From the NCBI GenBank assembly GCA_023374045.1, contig CM041783.1:98739298-98803297 (forward strand): a stretch of 64,000 nucleotides of DNA, given 5' to 3'. The position numbers and the translations under genes were made by a program. The notes under the pieces were generated by a model, which was given only the letters and a program-made list of their open reading frames with translations, did no database searches and had not been told where the DNA came from. The DNA comes from Limonium bicolor. Lineage: Eukaryota; Streptophyta; Magnoliopsida; Caryophyllales; Plumbaginaceae. This document shows, piece after piece, positions 1 through 11,860 of the stretch. Positions within the stretch are counted from its first letter, which is position 1. Each line of letters opens with the position of its first letter.

Positions 1-345
1 CTCTCTCATGCAACTTCATGACTAGGGGAAAACACCATCCTTTTCTGTACCTGTGGTCAGTCATACAATCACAGAGAAAAGACCACAGGGCGTAACGCCA
101 CAATCAGCAACGCTGAGTAACTCCCATCACAACATGTGAAATACATTTTACCTTGTAAAACTCCAAGAATACATAATCATAACAACAAAGGTAGTGGAGC
201 AATACAACCATGACGGCAGGATAATAGCGTAACAAAACCACAATAGGGTTAACACATAAAACCACCAATTAGCACCACCTGTAGCTTACCTTAACATAAG
301 GTACATAAATGATCATTCAAACATATTACCAAGTATCATTCATCC
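1..345 (-). repeat. Left arm of a long inverted repeat (partial inverted LTR-Z copy)
   Basis: The reverse complement of this stretch matches 5232-5575 almost base for base, for example the segments with cagcgttgctgatt and cctagtcatgaagttgcatg. Similarity stops near 345 after aagtatcattc. At the right end the matching arm lies inside an LTR that runs on to 5922, so the simplest reading is a second, inverted and truncated copy of that LTR whose outer end lies before the window. Long terminal inverted repeats of a Mutator-like element are the alternative. Confidence 0.75.
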
Positions 346-668
346 AAACAATCAATATCCATCAGCAGACAATATAGCCAATTGTCAAGATCCACTGAGT
401 ATAACATTCAACCCATGATACAACTTACACATGTCCTCGGGCAATCGGTCTTTCGACATAGAGCACTGTCACTCTCGACCCCTCGGATAATATTTCTTCA
501 CCTCACCCCATGTCCTTAAGTGTGCACACCCCCTATGAAGCATCAGTCCATAGAGTAGATCATGATGGCTTAGCTCCAATACATTGGTAGGAGCAAATAA
601 TAAAAGACCCCAATACATTGGTAGGGGCAGTCTCAGTAAACTCCAATACATTGGTAGGAGTAATATTT
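346..668. repeat. Spacer with three copies of a ccaatacattggtagg motif
   Basis: The sequence has no recognisable gene. Between about 567 and 660 the motif ccaatacattggtagg occurs three times in tandem, each copy holding the palindrome ccaatacattgg. The 60-codon minus-strand ORF here is made of these repeats and is not believed to be a gene. Confidence 0.6.
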
Positions 669-2160
669 CATAAACACATTACCACTTGGCTTAGGCACAA
701 CCTTGCCTTACCCCTCACTTTAATATACATAAACACAAGATAAATCAACACATAAAGTCAATATAAGCACCATAGTAACAGCTGGACAAAAATAGCATCA
801 CAACAGTAAACATTATTATCCACGGTAAACACCTGTACACTTAAGTACATCTCAACAGGAGCACCAAATTCATCAAGCCAAGTAGTCATCTAGCTTCATT
901 CAATCAATATAAACCAAAATGGTCTTTACGACACAAGAAAATCAATCCACACACAAACACACCCATCTCGGTCAAACATAACAACAATGATAAATAGTTA
1001 TAGTTTTACAGTCAATTTCCAAGGTAACTAATCAACATTCACTTTAACAAATGGTTGGGCACTTCCTTGCCTCACCCCACACTTCCATATCAGCATAGCA
1101 CAAGTTATAGCATCACCAAGATCAATATAACCACACATAGCAATTGTTGGACAGAAATAACACAAGACAACATTTACAATTTACCGTTGTAACAATTTGT
1201 GCACTTATGTACATCCAAGTAATTTCACTAAGTTAAACTTGGACTAAGATGTCAACCAGCTTCTTATCATCAATATAAACTCAATCGATCACTCATACAC
1301 AAAAGAACCAACTCATACAAATACCTTTACACTTTACTGTACAAAATAACAACGATAACGATAACAATGACAATTAACAGCCAATTTCTTAGGTGATTTA
1401 CCTGTGGATTTTAGCCATTCTTTTTTTTTTCTTCCCTTTTATACTCACCTAATATATGTTAACGAACCACCTTTTAATTAAGGCTAACATACACCAAGCT
1501 ACTGATCCAAACAGCAATAAAACTATCCACTGTTATTTAACAACAATCTTGTACTTTAACAACTTTCCATTTTACAATTTGTGTAACCATGTCGTCTAAC
1601 TTAGTTTACCTTAGCTAAGTGGTCACATAATCTTATTTAGACTATATGAACCTTATTTATTCACTAAATTCAGAAGAAAACAATTCCCACCACCACCATT
1701 CATTTCGGATACAACAACAATAACAATAACTTTTACATTTTGGACAACTTTGTACATCTTGGCATATCTTGGTAATTAAACTAGATATAATCAATATAAT
1801 TATTCTCCTAGCTCATTATAAGATACATAAACCTCATCGATCTCAAATACACAAAGATTTCAACCCTCAAAAATATTACCGCTCTTGACTGCACAAAACG
1901 ATAACATTGACAGCCACGGTTTAAAATCGGTTCCTTAATAACTTACCTAGGGATTTAACCACTCCTTTCCTAACTCCACGCACACGTAATACATGCTACT
2001 ACCTCCTAGTTAAACAGCAACTAACGTGCTGGACAGAAACAATTCAAGTTCAAATACATATGCTAACTTTCGACAATTGTATATTTCATTGTAAATTAAC
2101 ATATTCTCCATCCATCAACTAAAACAAGTTATATATACTCTCGGTCTCACCTGTCTATTT
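669..2160. repeat. Degenerate tandem repeats of roughly 0.4 kb
   Basis: Several diverged units follow one another. Each holds a sequence like ggcacttccttgcctcaccccac, then caatataa...ctggacagaaataac, then a pyrimidine-rich stretch with gtgcacttatgtacatc. Units can be followed from about 670, 1060, 1500 and 1740. No coding signal was seen. The sequence is likely transposon-derived filler between the two inverted LTR-Z copies. Confidence 0.5.
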
Positions 2161-2560
2161 CCTTTCTTGGCTGCTATCCCAGTTATCGATATACATATAG
2201 ATATATACACACTCGTGAACTTCCTCACTCAATCTCATCTATCTATTTTGTTTCTTTTTTTTTTCTATCTGCTAACCCGGTTATCGACATGCCTTTATAT
2301 ATACATACACACACACAAATATACAACTTTACATGTAAACTATCCCCGTGAACTTCCTGTCGTGAACTTCCTGTTTCTTTTTCCCAGCTGCTATTCCTAA
2401 CTATCGCTATGCATATATATATGTATATACATACACGCACAAATGTTTACAGTAGCTCGTGACTCCCTATCTCATCTATCTCTTTCATTTTTTTTCTAAC
2501 TGCTATGCATATATATATATGCGCACACACAAACATACATTCCATTTGCTGCCCTCCCCC
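2150..2560. repeat. Tandem repeats of about 110-125 bp
   Basis: Units share gctgctat or tgctaacccggttatcgata, a run of alternating ta/ca (catatatata, cacacacaa), and gtgaacttcct. About four copies are visible at 2170, 2270, 2385 and 2500. The short ORFs on both strands are by-products of the repeats. Confidence 0.55.
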
Positions 2561-3225
2561 GTTAATGATAATCATGTCTATACACACACCACTGTGCGGA
2601 GCTTTACAGCACATCCTAAGTTCAATCTAAACTTACATACCAAGCCGACAACATTTTTTTTCCTTTTGATCTTTAACCGGCAACACTAACAACCAAAAGA
2701 TAATGGTCCTACTACCCATCTTTTCCTCTTCTAGCTTACTGTATGTTTATCTAACTACACTGTATATTTATTTAACTTACCCACACATCCTGTAGCAGCA
2801 AAACAATCTTAAAACATGTTTTTGTCACTTAAACTTGTTCTAACTTACCTAACTTGCCACTTACACATAGCCACGAATTTCACAGGTTAATAAGGGAGTT
2901 TAATATCCATGAATCATCTATATTTCAACTTAACAACCAAGGGAAAACAGCAAAGGAAATCAGTTCTTCAAACCGAAAATCAGCACCTACTAAAACAAAT
3001 TTTGAAGGCTTGTTGTTTAAGGTAGTTACCTTGTTTCTCCTTACCATTTCTTGCTATTTTTCTCTAAGATTTCTACAGCTTCAAGGCCCTTCTACCTTCT
3101 CCTAAATTTCTCCAACACCTGGGGTTAAATCCCTCTCCTTGAAAACTTGCGCAAGACAAGACAAACTGCAGCAGCAATCAACACTTGCTCTCGGTTTGTT
3201 TTATACTAATCTAACTGCTACTTTA
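2561..3225. other. Unrecognised intergenic sequence
   Basis: No conserved gene, repeat family or RNA was recognised. The short plus-strand ORFs at 2854-3105 and 2459-2689 show no motif. The stretch lies downstream, in transcript sense, of the minus-strand captured gene fragments. Confidence 0.4.
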
Positions 3226-3241
3226 CTTTTTTTTTTTTGAA
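3226..3241 (-). other. Poly(A) tract downstream of the captured peroxiredoxin fragment
   Basis: A run of about 14 T on the plus strand, which is poly(A) on the coding minus strand, starts about 17 nt after the peroxiredoxin stop codon. A poly(A) tract directly behind an intronless coding fragment is the mark of a reverse-transcribed mRNA, although genuine 3' UTRs are usually longer, so priming inside the UTR or shortening must have occurred. A chance homopolymer cannot be excluded. Confidence 0.6.
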
Positions 3242-3254
3242 GACTTGGCATAGC

Positions 3255-3724
3255 TCATATCTGTGCAAGCATATTATCCCCGCCAGAAACCTTGAATTCA
3301 GATGGGGCGGATTCCAGATTAAAAACCTTCACATTCCCACTTTCCACATAAGCCGACCATCTGTGGGAGCGAAGTCCAAGCAATGCTGAAGAGAAATCTA
3401 CGGTAAGATCCAGACTTTTGTGGAAGCTCCCATCAAAGTCTCCGTAAAACTCAATACCATCTTGAGCTTGAAGTTTCTCCGCCCATCCATTTATTACATA
3501 TGGATCATTGATGGAAACACAAATCACAGAGTCAATGCCTTTTGCCTTAAACTTGTCCATGTTATTCTTGTAGCTAAGAACATGCTGAGCAGAACAAACA
3601 CCAGTGTACGCACCAGGAACCCCGAAGATGACAACCTTCCTGCCCTTAAGGATTTCAGAGAGAGAGGCGTCGTTGAGAACTTAGAGGAGACACCTTCATC
3701 CCAGCTACGAGCCTTCTGGAGTGA
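3255..3724 (-). pseudogene. Captured fragment of type II peroxiredoxin F (PRXIIF-like)
   Basis: The minus-strand product reads SLQKARSWDEGVSSKFSTT, then after a frame change TGVCSAQHVLSYK, MDKFKAKGIDSVICVSIND, NGWAEKL, EFYGDFDGSFHKSL and LLGLRSHRWSAYVE, with the C-terminus ending in QI and a stop. This is the plant mitochondrial type II peroxiredoxin (atypical 2-Cys thiol peroxidase), covering nearly all of the mature domain. The peroxidatic Cys (TGVC) and resolving Cys (SVICV) are both present. The N-terminal transit peptide is absent. A two-base CT gain in a ctctctct run near 3655-3662 breaks the frame. No introns interrupt the fragment. It is fused upstream to a galactosyltransferase fragment and followed by poly(A), so it is a retroposed, captured piece and not a working gene. 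Identification is by memory of the family. Confidence 0.85.
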
Positions 3725-3770
3725 ATCCATATTTTTTCCAAACACAAGGATCTGTGAAGAGATGATGCAT

Positions 3771-3905
3771 AGCAGCTTCTTTACAGAGAACCGCATGGAC
3801 CTCCTTACGTGGATTCAGTGCCACCAAGAAACCGACAATCACATCTGAAGATTTTATTTCTGGAGATTGCATCCACGTTTTCCTAACAGCCATGCGCTCT
3901 GTCCA
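3771..3905 (-). pseudogene. Captured fragment of a plant beta-1,3-galactosyltransferase (hydroxyproline O-galactosyltransferase type)
   Basis: The minus-strand frame reads TERMAVRKTWMQSPEIKSSD, then FLVALNPRKEV and LCKEAA. This is typical of the start of the GT31 galactosyltransferase domain of plant enzymes that add galactose to arabinogalactan proteins in the Golgi. Only about 43 residues are present. The DxD metal-binding motif, the N-terminal membrane anchor and the lectin region are all missing. The similarity ends at KEAA, and about 45 nt later the peroxiredoxin fragment begins on the same strand, in another frame. It is therefore a non-functional exon-sized piece inside a chimera. Family assignment is from memory. 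Confidence 0.75.
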
Positions 3906-4087
3906 TGCTGTGGCTGGAGGCAAGCTCCTGAGTAACGATATCTAATGCTTCTTGGTTCCTTTGAGCCGATACATATAGTATGTTAGTAGTCTCATCACTC
4001 ATATTGTTTGTAGAGTTCAGCCATTGCTAGGCTTTGGATTCGGTTTGGACAAGAAGGGGTGTATGGCCTCTGATTTTGTTCTGTAAT
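3906..4087. other. Flank of the captured fragments
   Basis: I see no recognisable gene. On the minus strand the sequence leads into the galactosyltransferase fragment and may be more captured sequence or element leader. Confidence 0.3.
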
Positions 4088-4825
4088 ATAAATTTAACAT
4101 AAATGACACGTTTTAATATTACAGTCGATCACTTTTACCAATAAGCTAGGATATAATAATAATGGATAGGACTAAAAATAACTATGCAAGTTATATACAT
4201 ATACACAAGTAACGTATAATATATATATATATATATACGATCTAGGCAACATATGCATACAACGATTTCGTAGGCAATATATTTATATATATATATATTT
4301 AAGCGATTCAGCTAATACATATATACAAGCGATTCGTACCCATATTTATATTAACAATTTAGTAATGTATATATATACACACGATTTGGTACGTACTGTA
4401 TGCATATTTATATATATACCTTCCCTGTTATTTTATGTGTGAAAATTGTAGACATGTATACCAACAGTTATAGATACCGACTGTAAATATTACAGTGACA
4501 TGCTAAGTTTATATTACCGGCTATAATGTACATAGCTAGCCATCATTATCGCAAGTAAACTTGCTAGCACAGTACATTACTAAACCGTTTATATATATAT
4601 ATATATTGCTTGCTAAATCGCATATATAAATATGTGTACAAATCGCCTAGGTGTATATATACGTTGCTAAGTTAAATCAGTTATGAATATGTATAAGTTG
4701 ATTAAGTATATGTATATAACTTGCATAGTTATTTTTAGTCCTATCCATTATTATTATATCCTAGTTTATTGGTAAAAGTGACCGACTGTAATATTAAAAC
4801 GTGTCATGTTAAATTTATATTACCG
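4088..4825. repeat. AT-rich inverted repeat
   Basis: 4088-4212 (taaatttaacat ... ttttaatattacagtcg ... taataataatggatagg) is the reverse complement of about 4690-4825. The 480-bp core is AT-rich with (TA)n tracts and repeated cgatt(t/c)g-tatatata segments. This continues the inverted relation seen between 1-345 and 5232-5575, so the left copy of LTR-Z looks interrupted by 346-4087. Confidence 0.6.
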
Positions 4826-5922
4826 ACTGTAATGTAAAATGTGTCATTGTTACAGTGACATGTTAAATTTATATTACCGACTGTGATATTAAAATGCGTC
4901 ACTGTTACAATAACAAGCTAAGTTTATGTTACCTAGCTAGTTTATTATCAATGTTACCGATTTATATATATGACCAACCTAGTCTTATATACTATATATA
5001 ATTAGTTAATTTTGTCTTCAGGAAATTACTTGTTTATAAACATTATTAGTTATACGCTTGAGCAGGAAGACGAAAGGAAGTGCCGGCAGGGGCGATTGAA
5101 CTATTTTATTTGCTCCTCTTGTTCTTCTGCTTGCGTTTGTGCTGTGAGAAGATTCGTCGGAGAGCATCTTCCCTCTTACTTTTGAACTAATTTCTTTTCT
5201 GGGTGTATGTCATTGAGGGATCTTCCTTCTTCAATTGGAATGATACTTGGTAATATGTTTGAATGATCATTTATGCATCTTATGTTAAGGTAAGCAACAG
5301 GTGGTGCTAATTTGTGGTTTTATGTGTTAACCCTATTGTGATTGTGCTACGCTATTATCCTGTTGTCATGGTTGAGGTGTTCCACTATATTTGTTGCTAT
5401 GTTTATGTAATCTTGAAGTTTTACAAGTAAATGTATTTTACATGTTGTGACGGGAGTTACTCAGCGTTGCTGATTTTGGCGTTATGCCCTGTGGTCTTTT
5501 CTCTGTGATTGTATGACTGACCACAGGTACAGGAAAGAAGGTGTTTCTCCCTAGTCAGGAAGTTGCATGAGAGGGTGGAGCTAAAGAGGAATAAAGATTG
5601 AAGTTAGAAGGCGATGTAATAGTTATTTTCATTAAGTTCATCTTTGTTTGGAAAGAAGATGTAGTTGATGTTAACGAGTAAAGGTTGTCAAATTTAGAAG
5701 ATGATTTTGGAAGTTGAAGATGATTAATGTTATATTCTGAATATATATAAAGGTTTAAAAGTATAACTTATTTTGGAAAGAGATAGTAGTACTTAGCCTT
5801 AGCACTCACTAGTGAGTGAGTGTGGCGGTAGCACCCCCGTGGTGGTGTTTTAAGTCTTCCGCTGTATTGTTCAAAGATAATGAAAGAAAAAAAAAATTAG
5901 GTCTGAAAATCGGGGTGTTACA
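4417..5922 (+). mobile_element. LTR-Z: 5' LTR of a short-internal LTR retrotransposon
   Basis: It ends in ggggtgttaca followed directly by a primer-binding site. 4417-4539 is repeated directly at 6441-6564, just after a PPT and the LTR start tgaaacaccc, which pairs this LTR with its 3' partner. Its true 5' end was not found: the tgaaacaccc start is missing upstream of 4417, so the copy is rearranged. The upstream part carries repeated ttacagtgacatg / attaccgactgtaat units at about 4480, 4790, 4850 and 4905, which look like U3 repeats. Confidence 0.65.
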
Positions 5923-5925
5923 AGT

Positions 5926-5937
5926 TGGTATCAGAGC
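5926..5937 (+). promoter_or_regulatory. Primer-binding site, initiator Met tRNA type
   Basis: tggtatcagagc lies 3 nt after the LTR end and is complementary to the 3' end of plant initiator Met tRNA. Unlike the PBS of copies A, G and H it is followed by aataggttg and forms no hairpin. Confidence 0.85.
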
Positions 5938-6393
5938 AATAGGTTGTAGATTGGGGAAAAGATATGTGATTATTGCTTGAGTGCTTGTGTGTGAATGTTT
6001 GACTGAATGTTTGGATGTTTGATTACCTATGATTACATGATTAATGTATGCATGAAACCTAAGATCAGAGTGGCGCAGCGGAAGCGTGGTGTTGGAAAAA
6101 AAAAAGTGGGTTAGTAACTAGACATAAATGGAACTAGTGTGTGGTTGCTTGACGTTATGTGCTTGATTGCTTGATGATATGTGTTTGATTTAGTTGATGA
6201 AATGTGCTTGGTATGTTGAAAATCTTGGATCTGTGTATCCTAGGATGAGCTATTGTTTCATGGAAATCGTTATTCCTTGTGAAGTTGCTTAATTGCTTGT
6301 GATTAGGTAATAGTTAGCATTGGTTCACTTGTGTTTATAGTGATGTTGCTGAATCATTTATGATTGAATAGCTTCGGGGACGAAGCTTTATTT
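5938..6393 (+). mobile_element. Non-coding internal region of element Z
   Basis: This is 456 bp between PBS and PPT with no ORF. The element therefore cannot encode its own proteins and must be mobilised in trans. Confidence 0.7.
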
Positions 6394-6406
6394 AAGGAGG
6401 GGAGAA
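6394..6406 (+). promoter_or_regulatory. Polypurine tract of element Z
   Basis: aaggaggggagaa lies directly before tgaaacaccc, the start of the 3' LTR. It is the expected plus-strand primer. Confidence 0.75.
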
Positions 6407-6564
6407 TGAAACACCCTGGAAAATCCTAGTTAAAAAAAATATACCTTCCCTGTTATTTTATGTGTGAAAATTGTAGACATGTATACCAACAGCTATAGAT
6501 ACCGACTGTAAATATTACAGTGACATGCTAAGTTTATATTACCGGTTGTAATGTACATAGCTAG
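6407..6564 (+). mobile_element. 5' part of the 3' LTR of element Z
   Basis: It starts tgaaacaccctgg and matches 4417-4539 from position 6441 on. It is cut at gctag where LTR-A starts, so element A inserted here. Confidence 0.7.
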
Positions 6565-7609
6565 TGAAATACCCCAAACTTATTAAATATGGATTAAATA
6601 TTTAATTACATTAATTAAGGCCTAAACATGCCTTAAAAGTCAACTGAGAACAACAGTGGTCAACACAAAACAAGATGTTGCACCCTTTGACTGTTTAGGG
6701 TAAATAAATACCCAAATGAACTACTTAGGACCTAAAAATTTGTCCTAAGCTTATTAACACATTATTAAACATATTAAAGTCGTTGGACTACACTCCAACA
6801 CAGAGAACAAGCATTTACATGCTTCAAGGTCAAAAAGGGCAAAAATGTGCTCTAAGAAACCTTAAAGGTCTAATGACCTCTAAATGATATAAAATTGAAT
6901 ACCATGATCAAATATCATGTAAGGAACACAACAAAACCGTTGTCAAAGAAAACCAAGCTCAGAAACACCTTGAGACACAAAATGTGCACTAAAACTCCTT
7001 AAAGCACATTTTTGTGTAATTGCCTTCTAAATTGGTTTTAAATGGGCTAAAAGGTTATAAATACCTTTAAATATGATAAAATATCATATTATATCATATT
7101 AGGAATTTAATTCCAAGAATTTACGAATTTTTACAAATTTAATATTAAAATATTAATAAAACCCTAAAATGGGGCCCGTTTGAGTCAACATTGACTAAGA
7201 ATGGTCAAGAGGTCAAAGTTTGACCCCTTGGACCACATGAGGTCGACATACACAGGCTGGGGGAGTCCAAATTCGTCACTTACTAGCTTAATAAACAAGA
7301 CTCCACTTGTTCCCTTAATTAAGGCTTACTTTTTGCCTTTTATTAGTTTATACACTCCACTAGCTCCATTATTTGAATTCTCCAGCTGGAAAAACGTGTG
7401 AGGAGCCTCTCCTTTCTTCAATCATCCGGCTCCTTGCTCCCTCCTTATCCCCTTGATGAGTCACCTTCAATTATTAGACAATAAACTAATCTAAAGCACA
7501 TTTTCAACCTAATAATACCAATTCTAGTCACTCTCTCTCTCCTAGGTGCATTCATTTCGGTGAAGCAGCTCCTCCAAGCTCTCCCAAGCTCTCTCAACCG
7601 AACTTCTTC

Positions 7610-8450
7610 AGTTGGGAAGGTAAACCTAACTTCTAAGCTTCGAATTAATGGTTTAAGGCTTGTTTTTGGCTCTTTTTCTTCATCTCTTCACCACCTATGC
7701 TTAGATTTCGTGGCTCATCAACTCCTATGGCTTATTCTAAGTGTTCTAAGGTTAGAACAAGAGCTAAACTCGGTTGAATCAAGATAAGAGACCAAAGTTT
7801 CTCAAAATCTCATTTTAAGGTAAAAACATACCTTAAGCTTCTCTACAAGTCATCCGATTTTCTTCCTCTGATTTTTATGAGTTTATACACTCATAATCTT
7901 CATATTTACATGTTCAATCAGTTGGTTAGCCATTTGGAGCAAGGGTGGCCGAGATCCAAAGGAAATACTCTCTTTTAAGGCATTTTTCCAAGGTAAAACC
8001 TAATAACAAGGCAGCTTGTTGTTGTCTAGCTATTCCCTAGCCTTATTTTCTTCTCCTTTTCATGTAGATTCAGTTTTTATACCAAGATCTACAAGGAGTA
8101 GCTAGATCCAAGCCAAAAACACCATTTTTGGCATCTTAAACAAGGTAAAACTTAGCTATCTTCCAAGCTAATTCACCCACGGTTTTATACCTTGTTCTTG
8201 AGAGTGTTTTGATAATCTTTCTCTTCTGGAAAAATAGGGCTGAAGTAGATCTATATCAAGCTTGAAGATCTAAGGTAAAAATCCATGATTTTCATGACTT
8301 AAATTACTTCTTATGGTTAGATCTTGCTTGGAGACTAACTAGGCCTTGTTTTCTGTTTGAAAACATGTAAAAGAAGCTTTGGAGAAATTCTCCTTAAGGT
8401 GGCGAATCCAAACAAGGATCTACCTAAGTTAAATCAAGGTATAAATCATT
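7610..8450 (+). repeat. Series of aaggtaaa splice-donor-like segments
   Basis: aaggtaaa or aaggtata occurs near 7617, 7818, 7990, 8141, 8273 and 8439, spaced 130-200 bp, each after an exon-like stretch ending in caag. The segments look like degenerate duplications of a leader exon end. Similar aggtaa sites occur at 14067, 14231 and 14414 in B and at 42479, 42644 and 42846 in H. Confidence 0.5.
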
Positions 8451-8499
8451 TAAACATTAACTTTGCTAAGTTAATATGTTCTTAAACCAATTCTAATTA

Positions 8500-10400
8500 A
8501 ATTGCCGTGAGTGAAGGAGAAAAATAAGGTCTTGTTTGACCTTAAAATTTTTAAGGAATCGTTTAATAAATTTTATAACTAATTAAACAAGCATAATTGT
8601 CAAATTTAAGACATTATGTGGAAGTTTGGTAAATAAATAAAAAGTGTGTGGTGAGGCCAAAATTTATATGTATTTTGGGACATTTATGTGTAATTTATTT
8701 TGCAAGCCAATGTTTGTAACAAGGCCATGTATTTTAGGCCATTTTATTTATGCATTTACAAGTTTTTATTTAAGTTTAGGTGATATTCAATTATTACCGA
8801 AAAGAAGTGGGGCTTAGAAGTAATTAAATTAAATTTGGGGGCTTTAGAATAATAAGGCCGAAAATTAGAGTTAAAAAGGATTTAAAATTAAGTTTATAAG
8901 ATTATATTAAGTTTTGGGGTTAAATGGTGAATTTTAGAAAGTTTGGGTACTAAACCGTAATTATAAGGAATTGGTGGTCAAGGAAATATTAAGGTGGTCA
9001 ACCTTGACCATATGCTAGGTTTTGACCAAATTAGATAAGTTAAATAACTTATTTAAGGTTTTATAATAAGATAAGTATCTTAAGGTGATATTTTCATAAC
9101 ATATGTGGTAAATATGTTATTACCGAAAATTAAGGGTGTACAATGGTATTTTAAACACCCATGGGCTATTAGGAATTTTTAGGAATTTATTGGAATGTTT
9201 TTGGAATTAAAATAAACTATATATGTATAATATATAGTTATTATGTCAGTATGACACTTTGGAGAAATATATGGGGTGGTATAGTAAATACCGATTATAT
9301 ATGGGTTAATAAAGGTAATAATAACCCTTTGGAGGAATTTGATGATTTTTAGAATAATATAAGAGTGTTTATTAAGATATATGTATAATATATAGTTTTA
9401 ATGAATTATGAAACTATGTGTTATAAATAGGGCCAAATGGCAATTATAGAATAGCACAAGGGCTGTTCGGAATTTACAAAAAATAACCATAGGCTACACT
9501 CTTTTATAAGTTAGAAATGTTATATTAAATGGAATATATAACATGGTATGATTTAAGGGGTGATTTTGTAAATTAAGGAAACTATGGTTTATGGAAAAGA
9601 ATATGGTTTTGATATGGTGCCCATGCGGCAATAATAAATAGTTTGGTATAAAAACCATAGGTTATTAAATTAAAGGAAATAGGAATATCATGTCAAACGA
9701 TATTAGCATATGGTATAGCATTACATAATGTTATGTGGTCAAAATAGAATTTAAATAAATTCAAGGGCTTTACCGAATTGATAAAGTTTGGAAAATGAAT
9801 TTTAGACTAAGGTCTATAATGTTACAAATGTTATAACAATTATATGGTTTAGGTGGAATTAATATGAGTAAGGATATTCACATTACAGAAAGTGACAAAC
9901 TATAAATAAATGAGATTTATAAACTAAGGTGTTTATGGAATAAACCTTAGGAGTTGTAATTATACAACATAAAATGTTACATAATATTAGGATAATAATC
10001 TTAATATAAGTTGTATAATATAATACAACTAATGGGAATAATCATCTAATAAAAGATGATAAAATGTAACATAAAATATAAGAGTTTATGAAACTCATGA
10101 GAATTACCTACGTGGTAAAAATATATATACATACACAAGAATAATGTATATAAGGTGGATATATATATATTTTGGTTGAAAACCATATGATTTAATGGTG
10201 GTGGTTATTTGAAAAAAAAATATAGTTATGAACTATAAGTTATGAGTTTTGGATACAATACAAAAAAATAATGATACAATACAATCATGCATGAATACAT
10301 GCAACTATAGGTTACGTACCTAAATTAAATGGGTGGATAAGATTAAAAAGAAATATAACGAATTAAACTTAATAGTTGAAAAATATGACGTATGGGTTTT
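8500..10400. other. AT-rich middle of LTR-A
   Basis: There is no ORF, GC-array or gene. It is rich in tataatatata and repeated gttataa/ttaaggat segments. It takes the place that the GC hairpin array holds in the other LTR copies. Confidence 0.5.
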
Positions 10401-10643
10401 AAGTAACAAAAAAAACCGACTGTTTTAGAGAAACCCGTAACAAACAACTGTAGAAAACAGGGGTGAACTGTCGGGGTTACTTATTATTCGGAAATACCGG
10501 ATGTAGTTAATCATGGAGATTGACTTATAGTTTTAATACCGTTTAGATTATACTTCTGACAAGACGCTCGACGAGCTAGCGGACTACACGGAGCATAGGA
10601 TCTTGCTGATTCATACTCCACCGTAATACGATCAGGGTGAACG

Positions 10644-11860
10644 GTATATAAAGGGGTTTGATCCGAGTTGTCCTAAGGTTGCTCCTTGGGCTCGGATTTG
10701 GTTGACATAACTTGTATGTTGTTATGTGTCTCTGATTGTCTCTAAGGGCTTCCTCAGTTCAGACTTCTGTGTGATCTGTGATAAGATTGTTTATCTGAAT
10801 GTGATAATTAATATGCATGAACTGTATATTTATAGCTGCTTATTATTTACTGTTGTTGAGTTAACAGTATTGGTTCGTATATATGAACCTATATATATAA
10901 AACGAACTAGCGGCTATGGTGCTATCTTATATGAAATATAAGGAACGTCAGTAAAACGTTGTAGCACTAGGATAATAACTTATACATATTATCCAAGACT
11001 TTTATACGGAGCATTGGCCTTTCTATACGCTGCTCTCGTATCTAACACTGGATCCCGAGTTTACAAACTCCGGATTGGACTAATGACCTTAGTCTGCTGT
11101 GTTAGAAAATTTGGTAATGCGATGCGATGGTATAATTAATTAATTAATGGAATGGAAGTAAAGCCAAGAGGATGTGGCTCTTGGTGCGCGCTGTGATCAC
11201 AAAAACGATACCAGGATGTCCGCGTACGGGTCCGTAAGTATCAAGAAAATTTCCCGTGAGCTAGAATGGCTCGTTGGTCGGAGACTCTACCGTTGGAGTG
11301 GCTACTGCCGTGGGTGACCCGCCATAATATATGGGTAACTAGAGACATGTCGTTTTAACGAGACATTGTCACTAGGTATAACTGAACAACTAAAACAATT
11401 GAGACTTATACAGTGGCGAACAATACCATGGACGAGACTTAATACTTGTTTATTATTCTCGTTGTTTCGCTTTGTTGTTCATTGGTTATACTTGTGGTTA
11501 TTTTATTGTGTGTTGATGGTTGGATGGAGCCTACGAGGCTAAGGTAAATTAAATATGAAAACTGTACGCTACGGCGAATGTACATTGTACATTATATTGT
11601 TATTACTCGATACGTTCGATATATAAATGTTGTATGGAATATTAAATGAATGTTTGGATATTTGGATGGATGGTTGAATGTTTATGGATACTTGGATGGA
11701 TGGTTAAATTTATTATGCATGTTTATTACAGTATTGAATATATCTGTAAAATGGTAAAGCGTGAAACCAATCTAATAATAAGATGGTTAAAATGACAAGT
11801 GACCATTAGGGTCCAGGCCCGGCATACTCAGCGTCTATCGCTGATACTACACCATTACAG
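10644..11860 (+). promoter_or_regulatory. Intron-like segment in LTR-A
   Basis: The donor acg|gtatataa and acceptor cattacag|gttg sit where the other six copies have aag|gtatgattt and ttttacag|gtac. Just before the acceptor is a small hairpin cagcg-tctat-cgctg. Splicing is inferred only. Confidence 0.45.

Noticed and set aside
3420..3848. Plus-strand ORF of 142 codons
   Set aside because: Antisense shadow of the peroxiredoxin/galactosyltransferase fragments.
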